DNA of 64,000 nt from Cryptomeria japonica (GCF_030272615.1 NC_081410.1:189243619-189307618), one strand, 5' to 3'. Shown: positions 48,796 to 60,291, counted from the first letter of the stretch. Made by a program: numbers and translations. The notes: generated from the letters alone by a model not told the origin.

Positions 48796-49835
48796 GTTCG
48801 CTATAAAATATGATTTAGTTTCTGCTGTTGTTTCTTCATTTTTTCTTTCTTAAACTAATTTTGTTTCTGGTTGGGTTAATTGTCGGCCAGTTTTGGGTGA
48901 ATTTATTAGGAAAAATGGCAGCGTATGGAAGCCGAAGTTGATTTTGTTGTACTTTTCTTGCCTATTTACGTTAGAATTTGAAACTTTTGCCAATTTTATT
49001 AAAAAAGGGTGAAAAACTTAGGCTATCCATGCACAACAGATGAAACTGAAATTTCAAATTATCAGCTTGTCGGTTTTTAAGCAGGTTACAGAAGCCTAAA
49101 TCCGGGTTTTAAGGAAAACCCAAGCAGCCCTATTTGGGAACTAGTCTTTAACCCAATAACTTAAAAAAAACCAAATAAATGTATTTAAGCTGTAAGGCAG
49201 TTATTCCTAGGGGGCATACTCCCTTGCAAAATTAAATCGCAACATAACCAAAAAATAGAAGCTTAATTGGCAAATGGTCCTGGTAGTTGGAAAGCAAAAT
49301 CAACTGCATTTTAATCTCCACCATAGGCTTCTGATTTTCCCATGCACCCGCAACAAACCATTGGTCTTCATCAAAAATGTTTTCAGCATAGATGGAGAGT
49401 AGAAGAGTTTCTTGCACATGTCGATACAATGATAAAGCTGCTCCATAGAGGTAATCGCGTCGACTCTAAAGTCCTCAAAGTACGTGGCGGGCTTAAGGGG
49501 TTGGGAATCAAGAATGGGAGTCTTGGCATTGTAAATATTGATGATTTAGGAAATATAGCTAGACATAAGGGACTTCCCTTCTTTGATTGTCTACCATACC
49601 TGGGATACGTTTCCAAATATTGGATTTTGAAAGATCTTACTCACAAGATCAGTGTTCAGGTATTAAGCTAGAAGGATTTTGTTTCAAAGGCTCAAAGGAT
49701 TTAGGTACGTCTCCAAAACAGTTTAGCCACTAGGGCCTTGCAATTTGAAAGAGAATCATCCTATATGCTTAGTCTGTCTTCAATTATGGGACATCAAACT
49801 TGTTCTCACTCAACAAACATTATATAGAGGAATTG
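48796..49835 (+). other. Intron-like or intergenic sequence with an unassigned open segment
   Basis: Begins with the donor site of the preceding exon and a T-rich tract. A plus-strand open segment of 109 codons at 49342-49671 (reading RGGLKGLGIKNGSLGIVNID in part) is longer than expected by chance in this base composition, but shows no domain I recognise. It may be part of an older repeat that also continues at 60898 beyond the hAT element. Confidence 0.35.
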
Positions 49836-50233
49836 GTTTGAAACTATGCTCCCCCAAGTTTCAGGGATGGGGACGTCACGGCAGGGACAGCGGGATGTGT
49901 TTCTAGTAGGGGTACTTTTGGGCCATTTTTTAGGGGATGGCATGGGATGACTATTCAAAAATAGGGAAATTTTTAAAAATATGGGGAATTTCAAATATTC
50001 ATCTCATAACATTGATAAAGCATTCATCATAAACATTGTAGAAGCTTAATATACATAGCATTAGACTTGAGTTGAGATTTCATATGAGAATTGACAAACA
50101 AATTAACAAATTTCAAATGCTTTCATTGTCAATGTGCATACATATTACATAATTATATAAAAAATGCCCAAAGGCTCCAATTGTCAACTATGAAATGACA
50201 TAAACATAGAACTAAAAAAATATATGGCTGTCC

Positions 50234-51608
50234 CTAATCAGCAGATGCAACTGGTAGGTCTAAATCGAAATTGGAGCTCAAGTTTGAATCAATGCCAGCA
50301 TAAGGGGCTTCCTCAAGCAATGGAACCCCAACCAATCCCTCCCATGCCTCCTCATCGATTTGTATAGTATCTTCGGAATTAACATCCCAACGCAAGGCTG
50401 GAGTTTGACAATGCTCAGGAGTTTGGCAATCCTGTAGCCACAAAGCACTATGTACTGCCACCAACTTCTCTGATCGTTTAGAGGTAAGGTTGTTCCTCTT
50501 GACTGATTGGATGAAGCTACATGTGGCAAGCAGTATAGGAGTTGGCAACATGTGAAAGAAGATGAATGTCAAGTACTCTCAACTCCGATGCATCCTTGCC
50601 ATGCCATGTCCACCATCCAATAGGCTTGGTTTGAGCTAATGTAGCTCTATCTGACCTCGCCTCTGCTTTGTTGAAGGTTGGACCATGGAGATTGGCAAAT
50701 GCAAGCCATTGTATGTGAAGTAAAGCAGATTCCTCTTCAGCATACATTTTTGCAAGGGCCTTCATGAAGCCTTCTTTCGCCTCTTCATCATGAGATGGAG
50801 CACTCTCCTGGGTCTCATTGCATACCATTTGGAATTGAGAGCATAGGCTGCCGTATGAAGCATGTTCCATCGTCGTGTCACAATGGGTCTAAGATGCTCC
50901 TCATAAAATCTCAAAGTAGGGTCCCTGCTAAGAATTGCTTGCTTGATCTGTCCAAGCATGCTATTAAAGGTCTCATAAATCTCTCCAAGGCTAGGAGAGT
51001 CAGTATCAATATATATAATCACTCGCACAATAGGTTCAATGAAGGAGAAAACATATCTGCAAGTGCAAACAAGCTACAAAAATTAAAATCATTAAAAAGA
51101 GTGGACATGTTTCACAAGTGAGAAACATCTATTGAATTATTAAATTAACATTTTAAAAACTAAATAATAAAATCAGGAATTTCCTTACCTCACCGTGGAC
51201 CACCAGTCATCATCAAGGATTTTTTGTTTCATACTTTTTCCCTTTGGTGTGCTTGCCTCATGCCATCCACCCCACTCTTCATTGACCGCCATTCATTGTA
51301 GAGCCTTTTGGACCTCAAGCATCCTCTCTAACAAAATGAAGTAGTTGGCATATCTAGTCTCCATGGGCTTGAGGAATTCCCTCCTTGAAAATGTCCTAAA
51401 TAAAGTGAGTTTGATGGTTGCAAATGAATATATGCAATCTCTAGCCTTTGACATCATTGCCTTCACCCAATCTATCTTCCCAATGTCCTTTAAGGTATTG
51501 TTCAATGCATGAACACAACACGGGGTCCGAAAAATGTGCTTTAAGCACACTCCACTATCAATCCAGCTAACTTACACAATTGGGTTGAATCAGTCACTAC
51601 TTGAACAA
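50234..51608 (-). pseudogene. hAT transposase, C-terminal half
   Basis: In minus-strand order: VVQVVTDSTQLCKLAG at the insertion edge, then a stop, then RTPCCVHALNNTLKDIGKID, TLFRTFSRREFLKPMETRYA (51293-51550) and RRWNMLHTAAYALNSKWYAM (50762-51028). The hAT dimerisation motif PIGWWTWHGKDASELRVLDI with HLLSH follows near 50570-50650. The closing segment near 50500 reads FIQSVKRNNLTSKRSEKL, as after the Cys-Glu-Arg motif of the family. Successive segments are in different frames. The order and spacing match plant hAT transposases with a DUF659 domain. Confidence 0.9.
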
Positions 51609-51613
51609 CATTA

Positions 51614-52066
51614 TGTTGTGACCATTTCACACATCGCCCCATTAAAATGGGGACCCCCTCTTTTTGCTCGGTTTTGCCTGTTCTTCTCTCTGCTTTTAGG
51701 GTTTTGAGTAAGTGAGTGAGTCGTCTGGACTAGGGTTAAGCCTTTGGAGTTTCCTTTTGATATTTTCAAGTCGAAGTCCAGTTGAATTTTGAAGATTATT
51801 AAGCCTCCTCCCGAAGGTTGCAATTTTGAAATAGGCTGAGTCTGTCAGGAAGTCAGGTATGTCTGTCTAGGTCCAGTCAGAATTTTGAAGGCGAGTCCAA
51901 ATTTTACCTAAGTGTTAATGATGGAGTTGTGCAATTTTGTCCAGGTGAATTTTGACCAAATTTTGGAAGGTTTGATAACTGACCCCTGGCCTTGGAGATA
52001 ACCTAATTGTGCCTTGTAAAGTGACTGAAAACCTAAATTTTGGATACTTTGGTCTATAGAGGCTAA
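51614..52066 (+). other. 5' end region of the 7.7-kb insertion
   Basis: Begins TGTTGTGACC and contains a short hairpin GCCCCATTAAAATGGGG (51638-51654). Several GAATTTTGAAG-like repeats and C-rich stretches occur. No coding sequence. Confidence 0.6.
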
Positions 52067-54162
52067 ATCGCTCCTGTCCCTCTCCCAGGGACCAGGGCGA
52101 AATTGATATTTTATGCATCTTGGTTATTGACTTGTTTGATTTGTTTTGTGCAGGGTCTCCAGGGGATGCAATCGAACATAAATTGGAGATTTTGAAGATT
52201 TTGAAGACTCAAAATGACAAGTTTTTAAGGTTTAAGACCAAATCGCTCCTGTCCTTCACTGAAGGACCAGGGCGAATGGCTTACTTAGATCATTTTTGGC
52301 CTCATTTGATCGAATTGAAGCATCAAGGACGCAATGAAGGATGAAATGAGCATGAAGGAGCATCCAGACTTGGTCGATGGCAATGAAAGGTTGAAATTTT
52401 AGCCTAGTAAGACAAAATCGCTCCTGTCCCTCACCCAGGGACCAGAGCGATTTTCCTCAGAACACACCTTCTTGGACATTTTTTGGATTTGGACTTTTTT
52501 TTTCATAACTTGTGAAATGATGGTATCTTCCCCAGCAAAGAAAATTTGAGATGATAATTATGAAGATTTGACCTTGAGGACCAAAATCGCTCCTGTCCCT
52601 CACTGAAGGACCGGAGCTTGATCTTCGAAATTACACTGTCCTTGCAGGACCGATACAATTTTTTGATTGGAAGAGATCAAGGAGGGCATGTTTTGTCCAT
52701 TGAATATAATTTGAAGTAATTGGCAAGCAAGGAAATATGCTAAGATGATAAGTTCGCTCCTGTCCCCCACTGAAGGACCGGAGCTTGAATTCCTAAATTA
52801 CATGGTCCTCACAAGGTTCAAGTGATTTTGCGATTTGAAGAGACCAAGGAAAGAATGATTTATCCATTGAATATAATTTGGAAGACTAACAAATGATGGA
52901 TAAGCTTAGGTTTGCAAAATCGCTCCTGTCCCTCACTGAAGGACTGGAGCTTGAATTCCAAGTTCGCCTTATCCTTGCAAGATTTGAATGATTTCGCGAT
53001 TTGAGAAGGACAAAGAAAGTACGTTTTGCTCATTGAATACAACTTGAATGAACCACAATGGAGAAAATCGATCCAAAATGAAGAGGCGCTCCTGTCCCTC
53101 TCTCAGGGACCAAGGCGAATTCCAAAGGTAGCTCCTGTCCCTCTCCCAGGGACCAGAGCGATTTTCTCAAAGGACAAGTTCTTGGCTAAGGAAAAGCGAA
53201 TTTCAAGCTTGAGATGAAGGAAGGAAGACTCAATTAATCCATTGAAGATTATTTTGAAGGTTGCAAAATGCAAAGTGAAGCCTATATTGGCCAAAGCGCT
53301 CCTGTCCCTCACCCAGGGACCAGGGCGAAATATGCATTATCTAGCCTTCCCTTCCAAATTTGGTTGAATCCAGGCCAAGGCACATGATGGTAATGATATT
53401 TAGAATGCCTTAAAGAAGAACGAAGTTGCAAAGACCACCAAATTCAATGAAAATGGACTAAGGCGCTCCTGTCCCTCTCCAAGGGACCAGAGCGAAATCT
53501 TCAAATTTGCCTGATTGCCTAACATTTTGGAGTGCTACTATCGTTCGCAAGACTCAAGGAGGAATAAGAAGCAATGTTTTACGCCTTGAAGAGAATTTGA
53601 TGTTGATATGATTAAGATTTTGTGCCATAAAGCAAAAATCGCTCCTGTCCTTCACTGGAGGACCAGGGCGATTTCTGTAGAATCAACCATTCCCCTCAAA
53701 AACTACGTCAAGGCAAGGTTACACAAGGTCAAAAATGTCTTTCGAAGGACGAAGAACAAGGAATTAACCTCAATAATTGACAATTTTGAGCCCAAAAGCA
53801 AAAATCGCTCCTGTCCTTCACTGGAGGACCAGGGCCAATATCCTTGGAAGAACTCATTTGGTCTTGGAGAAACGAGTTAAACGTGCGTAGAACGAACAAT
53901 GATGATCATTGCCTACCTCACAAATTGATTTGGCAATTAAAAGTACGAGGACTAAGGTCAAAAGGGTGAAATCGCTCTTGTCCCTCACCAAGGGACCAGG
54001 GCGAAAATGGTTTAAAAAGCATTCATTCCAAAGATGGAATAAATTAGACTCAAAATGCCAAGCGAGAACCCCATTTTGGACGTAAAGGAAGAGATTTCAA
54101 ACGTAAAATACAAGGCCAAAATGAAGGGGTGCTCCTGTCCCTCTCCCAGGGACCAGAGCGAT
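52067..54162 (+). repeat. 14-copy regularly spaced hairpin array
   Basis: A ~35-bp motif, ATCGCTCCTGTCCCT, then a 3-5 base loop, then AGGGACCAGGGCGA, recurs. Copies start near 52067, 52242, 52417, 52586, 52753, 52918, 53085, 53129, 53294, 53461, 53638, 53803, 53970 and 54129. Apart from one extra copy 44 bases after its neighbour, spacing is 159-177 bases, mostly 165-169. The two arms are complementary with a small internal bulge, so each copy can fold in DNA or RNA. Arm changes are often matched: TCCTTCACTGGAGGA, TCCCTCACTGAAGGA and TCCCTCTCCCAGGGA variants stay paired. Spacers are much less conserved but share a CATTGAATATAATTTG-like piece. It is upstream of the TATA box at 54499. Confidence 0.9.
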
Positions 54163-54797
54163 GTGGTTAGTGTCCCTTATTCCTCCCATGCTTAGGCGCC
54201 AATATTTTTGAATTACATTAAAATGCCAAATTCACTAAAAAAAACCTTGAAACATTTCGAAATTAATTTGACATTTAATAAGTGCGCATGGCATTTAATA
54301 ATTGAATTTAGCCTTTTAAAAAAATCGAAATTTTAATTTTAAAGGCATTTAAATTAATTATTATTAAAAGAAGGGAGTGCGCTTGGGGATACTATTTTAA
54401 TGTTTTTGCAAGGTCGGCCCTCTCCTTTTTTGTAAATTTTGTTTATTATTGGCCTTATTTTCCAAGTCGGCCTATGGGGATTGCAATGCATAAGCGCCTA
54501 TATATGGGAGGTACTTTGAGGCATTTTAATCCATCATTCAATCATTGTTTACATACGATTTGGAGGAGCAAGAGAAGTGCGAATTTTGATCCAAGGAGAG
54601 GAGCGAAATTTCAATCCAAGAGGGAGAGCGAACTTAGTTGGAGGCTAGAGGTGGAGCGATTTTTCCTTAAAGCGTTGAAGATCCCAAAGGGTGGTGAAGT
54701 TGATGAAGGAGGCGCACTTGCTAGAAGACTTCGATCTTCATTTTGCCTAGCGAATTTCCTAATTTTACATCTTTTTTAGAGTTAGTTCTCAAGAGAG
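54163..54797 (+). promoter_or_regulatory. Promoter and 5'-UTR exon of the orphan ORF
   Basis: TATA box CCTATATATGGG at 54498-54509, then a purine-rich leader with several GGAGCGAA-type repeats (54560-54660). It runs up to a splice donor GAGAG/GTATGA with GT at 54798-54799. The start of transcription would be about 30 bases after the TATA box (inference). Confidence 0.55.
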
Positions 54798-55015
54798 GTA
54801 TGACAAGATCTCCCTTGTGCAAATTTTGAATTTTGAATCGTCCTAGCCTCAATCTTGAATTTTGAATTTTGAATCTTAAAATTCCAAATTGCATCGTTAT
54901 ATTTAGGAAATGATAATTCAAAGATTTATCATGAAGTTTCCTAAATTCAAACTTTAAATTTTAATCTATATTTCTACATTGCAAAATCTGTTACTTATTA
55001 TGAAATGTTGTGTAG
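54798..55015 (+). other. Probable 5'-UTR intron
   Basis: GTATGACAAG at the donor and TTGTGTAG/GTGTC at the acceptor bound a 218-base AT-rich segment with repeated TTTTGAATTTTGAATC pieces. The ORF's ATG at 55024 follows eight bases after the acceptor. An upstream ATG at 54979 would lie inside the intron. Confidence 0.55.
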
Positions 55016-55023
55016 GTGTCACG

Positions 55024-58000
55024 ATGGCGACCCCAAAGGCAGGAGCATCCACCAGTCGTCTAGCCCTCATGAAGGAAGATCAAAAGAATGAAGAATTGGA
55101 GACCAAGATCGTGTCGAAGTGGAGCAACATTGGAGATACCAACTGGGGAAACTTCAGTGTGAAGAAGTTTCGAGAGGTCCCTTACATTGGCAAGCCATCA
55201 CCTGTCGCAAGGAGAATAATTGAAAGTGGCATTATCAAGGCGGCCGGTTTCCCTCCAGCAATCCAGTGCCATGAGTTGATGATCGAGTGTGCTTGCCATT
55301 ATGACCCACAGTCCAGATCGATCGTGTCCAAGGAGGGAAACACTTTGGCTTATCTTTCAGAGGAGGCTATAAGTGAGGCTTTTCATCTTCCGGAGCACAG
55401 AGATATGATTTATAAAAGCTTAGAAGGAGCCAGGTCCATGTACGAAGATGATCCAGACACTTGCTTGAGCATCATCAACAAGAATTGGTTACTCAAGAGT
55501 CGTCCTCGCCTGAGCAAGATTCCAAACACACCACATAGGATCGACTTCCAGGAGGAGTACAGAGATTTGATAACATTACTCAACCGAGTTATAGGGGCTC
55601 CTCAAGCCTTCTATTTTGAGAAGTGGATGTTCTACTTCATCCAAGTGATAGTTCAAGGAAAAGGAACAATTCATTGGGCTAGAATGATTAGCCATTGCTT
55701 GGACGTACAGTTAAGAAGACTGAAGGCTACCAAGTCCTTCCACATGAGTTCATACATCATATATGCCTTGATCAGGAGTTTTGAATATGCAGGATTACCT
55801 CACAGAGGAGTGATTGGAAGAGGGCCCGGGGAAGTCAGAGTTTGTGATTCCTATGTTCATTTGCATCATCCACCAGGAAATGACTACAAGTTAGTCAATG
55901 ATACCTTCATAATGAACATCACCAGGACATTGCAAGGTGGGATTCACAATCGGCTATCTCAAGATGCACAAGAGCTTGTAAAGAGGTATGGTGCTTGGTT
56001 CATCCAATTCCAGAAATTTACTTATATTAGAGTTCATGGATGTCCTTCACCTCCCTACATGTTGCCGAGATATCCGATAGACAGAATAGTGTTACTTGAG
56101 GTAACTAGATAGTTAGCAGCTTATGTGAAGGCATTCAGACACCGGCATGGAAATGGAGTTCCTGTGCCTATCATACTAGGAAATTCAGTTGAGATATGTC
56201 CTAATGTTCCAGCCATGGATGATGCAGAAAAGGAGTTGGCCTTATATTCATTTTCATTCTTTGCCTTAAGAGAGAGTTTTGATCCTTATGGGTATATAGA
56301 GGAAACAGTTGGTAGAAAGTACAAGCATGAGTTTCAGATAGAAGACTTTTGGATGAACCTCTCAGATGATTTTGAAGTGAAAAGAAAGATGCATTCCAGA
56401 TTGCCTTTAGACTTCATCAGGAAATGCAAAATTTACAAAGTGGCCGACCAGGCTCAGGACAGTGGCAGACATCTCCAATCATCCTATGACCGAGAAAGCA
56501 AAGCAGTAAGGATAGATTGGAATGAACCTGAGATTTTGGATCTAGATGCTTTGATGGCTCCAGTTTTGTCTTGTACTCGCAGATGGGTTGATGTGCAACA
56601 TCAAAAGTTGAGAGAGCAGGGCATATCTATGACTTTTACTTTGGAGGAAAGACCAAGAGAAGGAGGAATAAGTGTAAGTGAAGGTAACCCTCATCCCAGA
56701 AGCACGAGCGAAGGCAACCTTCGAAGCGCAAGTGAAGGCAATCCTCATCCTAGAGGCTCGAAGAGGAAAGAGAGACCTGAGAAAAGAGAATCCTCCAAGA
56801 AGAAGCAAGAAGCCAATCGAGATCGTTCATCCGACACATCTTCTCGACAAGAGAAGAGGACACTTGAAATGGAGGAATCAATGGAATCAATGGTACAAAA
56901 CGATAAACATGAAGAAGGACAGGCACCTCAACGTTCATCAAGTCGATCTCTCCAAGTCAATGAGTTACATGAAGACAAGGATGGTGACGAAGTGACATCT
57001 CCTCTCAGAGAAGAAGAAACATTGCCTAAGGAGATACAAGTTAGAGAAACAAGATCTACCATTCCAGATTGGTTAAAGGAGAGACTAACAAGGGTGATTG
57101 TGATCGAGGACGAAGATAATGTGATTGATTTAGAAAGCCTTGTTGAAAATTCTCAGGAAGTGACAGAAAAGAGGAAGGCCACTAAGATGTCCAAGATGAT
57201 CAGAGATGAGACAGGATCCAGGAAATTACAGATAGCTACACCGGTAGTAGACAAGTATGAAGGTGAAATCCTTGCAGAGGAATATGATGTAGAGACATTT
57301 GAGCTTGGTCCACTCACAGCCGAGCAGACACTGGATGAGGCCACTGATTCATTTGAGGCACTTAAGGACAAGCTTAAGGAAGAAATGGAAAAGAATAGAA
57401 AGCTTGAGCGAGAGGTCGGTGCTTGGAGAGGCTACTTTAGCCATCTCAATCAGCCTTTGAGGCGTCAGGATCCAGCAGTATCTCCTGTGCAGGCACTTCC
57501 CCTTGAATCAGTTGGTGAGGCAGAGAGAGTCAGGAGTTTGGTCCAGCTTATGAGCTCTTGGATTGACAAATCCCATACAGTTGCCATTGAATTTGCAACA
57601 AGAATGACGCAGACCATTCACAGGGCTATCCAGGTTCTTGAGATCATCCACAACCTAACGATAACGGTAGCTGCTTTCGCTCATACTAAGGATGTTATCA
57701 TTCCTGTCCTGCAAGTAATCAGACAAACATCAAGGAAGATCCTAGCACAAGAAAAGATAATGGATGGAGGACCTCATAGTTTACTCCAATGGTCAACTTT
57801 AGTCCAGATGAAGGAAGTTCTTTTTGAAGACATCAGTAACAAATGCAATCAAGTTGAAGAGATTATCCATCCGATCTAGGACAAGGTGTTTGAAGTATTA
57901 TGTACTATTCTTGGCAGGAGGATCGAAGTTGAGACAGATGTGGATTTGCAAGAATTAGAAGAAAGAGTCAAGGTCATCTTTTGCAAAGATGAGAATGTTA

Positions 58001-58248
58001 TCACAGATGAGCAACGGGATCAGATGTTTGCTACCATGCTCCTGATTGAGAAAATCAAAGAACTTGAACCTGGATGGGACACTGCTCTTCTCAAGGCTTT
58101 TGATCAGGTCATCCACTTGGAGGAACGAATGAGGAATCTTCCCGAGATTCCAATTGTTGAGATCGAAGGAATCGTGTCTAGATTCATTGCATATGCTAAA
58201 AAGGAGCATTGGAAAGGGAATAAGATTCTAGAAGAAAGGTTGTTATAG
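55024..58248 (+). pseudogene. ~1,074-codon orphan ORF with two in-frame TAG codons
   Basis: ATGGCGACC at 55024 opens a frame that stays open to TAG at 58246-58248, except for single TAG codons at 56110-56112 and 57877-57879; no frameshift was seen. Residues 1 to about 380 look globular (FREVPYIGKPSPVARRI, LMIECACHYDPQSRSIV, WMFYFIQVIVQGKGTIHWAR). They faintly recall plant transposon proteins of the mobile-domain type, but I cannot assign a family. About residues 550-660 are charged and low complexity, with SEGNPHPR repeats and KRKERPEKRESSKKK. About residues 770-1074 are helical and coiled-coil-like (DKLKEEMEKNRKLEREV onward). No reverse transcriptase, integrase, protease or zinc knuckle is present. 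The good preservation, against decayed neighbours, suggests recent activity or selection. Confidence 0.75.
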
Positions 58249-58353
58249 ATGATGTGGCACCTTAATTGTCATTGGTCTATGTCTCCTAGATTTTTGTGCC
58301 AACTTAAATATTTGGCTATGCATTTAATATTGTTCAATAAAAAGGGGACTATT
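58249..58353 (+). terminator. 3' untranslated region with poly(A) signal and purine tract
   Basis: AATAAA at 58336-58341, about 90 bases after the stop codon. It overlaps AAAAAGGGGACTAT (58339-58352), which could equally be a polypurine tract in front of an LTR start TGTAATAAACCC at 58354. Confidence 0.45.
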
Positions 58354-59309
58354 TGTAATAAACCCTAATTAGGGTTTAGGTGTCATAATCTTGGCCATTG
58401 ATCTTCTTTTTGATCTGAGCCGTTCATTGTAATTGATGATGCTATATATACCCTCACTCCTTTTCATTTTGTAATTAGAGATTAGAAAATAGAGAGATTA
58501 GAAGATTTGCAGTTAGAGTTTAGAGCTTTTTGGAGAAACAAGTTATTTTGTAGCAAGATTGAGCTTTGAAGAAGGAATTTCAAACAATTGTTGTTTATGA
58601 TGGCTTTGAGATCAATAAAATATTGAAGTTATGGTGTTTTATTGCAATTCTTGTGGTTATCTTCATGGTTGTTTACTTTCTTGAATCATTCTCAGTCAAA
58701 GTAGTATTTAAGTTTGAAGGACTAAGTGTTGGGTTTGATCTTTGGTGAGATTCACATTCCAAACCACTAGCTTCTTACTGATTGTAAGGACGCCTTGTGT
58801 GGTCAACTGGAAATATTTGGATTGCATAAACCTTCATTCATTATTGAGTCATTAATATGTACCTTCATGGTAGTGCCTATGATTCTTGATGATTTGAAAA
58901 TCATTATTCACCTTAGAAGATCGCATCAGTTTCAGTAAAGTTGTAATTCCTTGGCGATACTGAAGTTGGTAGAATCTTACCAAGTCTAGCCCACGTTGGG
59001 TCATTCTTAGGATTAGATTAGAATTTATCCCTTGCAAATCTTACCCTTTTGATCTTTTTTGGAATTCATTAGTATTAGGAAATCTTGTTCCTGCAATTCG
59101 GATACGTAAGGCCCCTTGATGAAACAGCAATCACAACGACCACTGGTGCTTATCCACACATAGAGACCCTACATAAAAGAACATTGGAGTCACCCTGATT
59201 GATCCTTTTTTGCGACATCTTCAGCAATCAGAGGCTTTATTCAAGAGAGGATAAGGTACCCTTGGGTATTTTATTCTGTGTATGATTGTGTACAAAATAC
59301 ACGTCAACA
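58354..59309 (+). repeat. Possible 3' LTR-like block of the 7.7-kb insertion
   Basis: Runs from TGTAATAAACCC to GTCAACA. It has a TATA box (58443-58450), an AATAAA (58614-58619) in LTR-like order, and a purine tract just upstream. No matching copy is present at the left end of the insertion, so the LTR interpretation is unproven. Confidence 0.4.
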
Positions 59310-59314
59310 CATTA

Positions 59315-60291
59315 GAAACTCCAACTTCTTCTAGCATCTTTCAAAATCTGAAATTTGGAAGGTTGCATCCTTCCTTTTCCTCAAACAATCAATAGCTCTA
59401 GGAAAATAAGAGCCTGCTGAACTAGTGATCATAAGATTGATGAGTGGTTGATGTTCGATATCGGTCCACCCATCATGATGGAGCATTCATCCCTTATCCA
59501 TGTTTGTCTCATATCTTCCATCAGCACTCATCTTAGAATATTCTCTATTAAGAAGGGCGGTGCTAGCTTATGTTCTCCAAATGGAACAAATGAGGAATCA
59601 ACAACGATCACATTTTTGAGCATTTGTTTAAAATATGGTGAACGTGCCACATGAAATGGTATGGTATGAGCATAAAAAAACTTAGCAATAGAGGATTCGA
59701 CCACATCTCGTGACTGTATGTTAAATAAATCTGTAACAGTAGTACTTCTCTTCTTTCCTTTAAAAGAACTAGAACCCTCTCCCCCATGAGAACCAACATC
59801 CATGGATCCTGTAGGCATTGACACACTAGGCTGCAAACTTTCCATTGGAATCCCTTTACTTGTTGCCTCCCCCTCCACATGCAATCTAGTTGCCTCAATT
59901 TTCTTAGCTGGAGTTATTGTTTCACAACCTTTTACCCCTTGACTACCTATCCATAAAAGATGGCAATAAACTCTTATATTGCTGCCCCTATATTGTTTTT
60001 TGCACCAATGGCACTCCCATAGTCTACTACCCCCTGAATTTTTTTTCTTGTCTTTATCAACCCTTGATCTAAATAGTAATAGAGGTTTCTTGGGATTAAA
60101 TGGGCCTTTTGCGTAGGTTTTGAGGAGTTGGGAAGGACATTGGAATGGGTTTGAACTTGCTGACCTGCTACAGTACCATTCCCTGAAGACCCCTCAATGG
60201 CTGCCATACTTCTATCTCTATGAGATCTAGGCCTACTTTCTTGCATTTGAACTTGAACATCTTCACTATCACTACTCCCACTGCTGATCAT
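59315..60291 (-). pseudogene. hAT transposase, N-terminal half
   Basis: From ATG 60291 the minus strand reads MISSGSSDSEDVQVQMQESR, a Ser/Gln-rich region. After a break comes GKKRSTTVTDLFNIQSRDVV, then AKFFYAHTIPFHVARSPYFK, the typical DUF659-domain start (59884-59528). After a frame change near 59450-59500, DGWTDIEHQPLINLM and SSAGSYFPRAIDCLRK follow (59460-59380), up to the insertion border within EEVGVSN at 59315. It continues in frame at 51608 on the other side. Confidence 0.9.

Larger units (their letters stand above)
51609..59314 (+). mobile_element. 7.7-kb integrase-type insertion with orphan ORF and hairpin array (51614-59309, TSD CATTA)
   Basis: Starts TGTTGTGACC at 51614 and ends GTCAACA at 59309, flanked by CATTA at 51609-51613 and 59310-59314. 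When it is removed the hAT transposase frame is continuous across the site, so both borders are exact. TG...CA ends plus a 5-bp duplication are signs of LTR-retrotransposon integrase. It has no visible reverse transcriptase, RNase H, integrase or protease. Layout: 0.45-kb leader, hairpin array (52067-54162), TATA box (54499), probable 5'-UTR intron (54798-55015), a ~1,074-codon ORF (55024-58248), and a 3' region with its own TATA and poly(A) signals. The first and last kilobase do not resemble each other, so it is either a chimeric non-autonomous element or a giant solo LTR. Confidence 0.8.

Noticed and set aside
49342-49671. Second exon of the plastid-targeted gene
   Set aside because: No acceptor in the right phase is obvious, and the translation does not look like a continuation of the exon at 48594 or match a known family.
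52067-54162. CRISPR-like array (regularly spaced palindromic repeats)
   Set aside because: Spacers are ~130 bases and themselves distantly related, no cas genes exist, and the surroundings are a plant nuclear genome. It is a tandem repeat inside a transposon-like insertion.
55025-55040. TGGCGACCCCAAAGG as a primer-binding site for an arginine-type tRNA
   Set aside because: Only the first few bases fit a tRNA 3' end, no LTR end (CA) precedes it, and it overlaps the ATG of the orphan ORF.
58566-58748. 60-codon hydrophobic membrane-protein frame
   Set aside because: Lies within the AT-rich 3' LTR-like block, has no conserved context, and its length is expected by chance.
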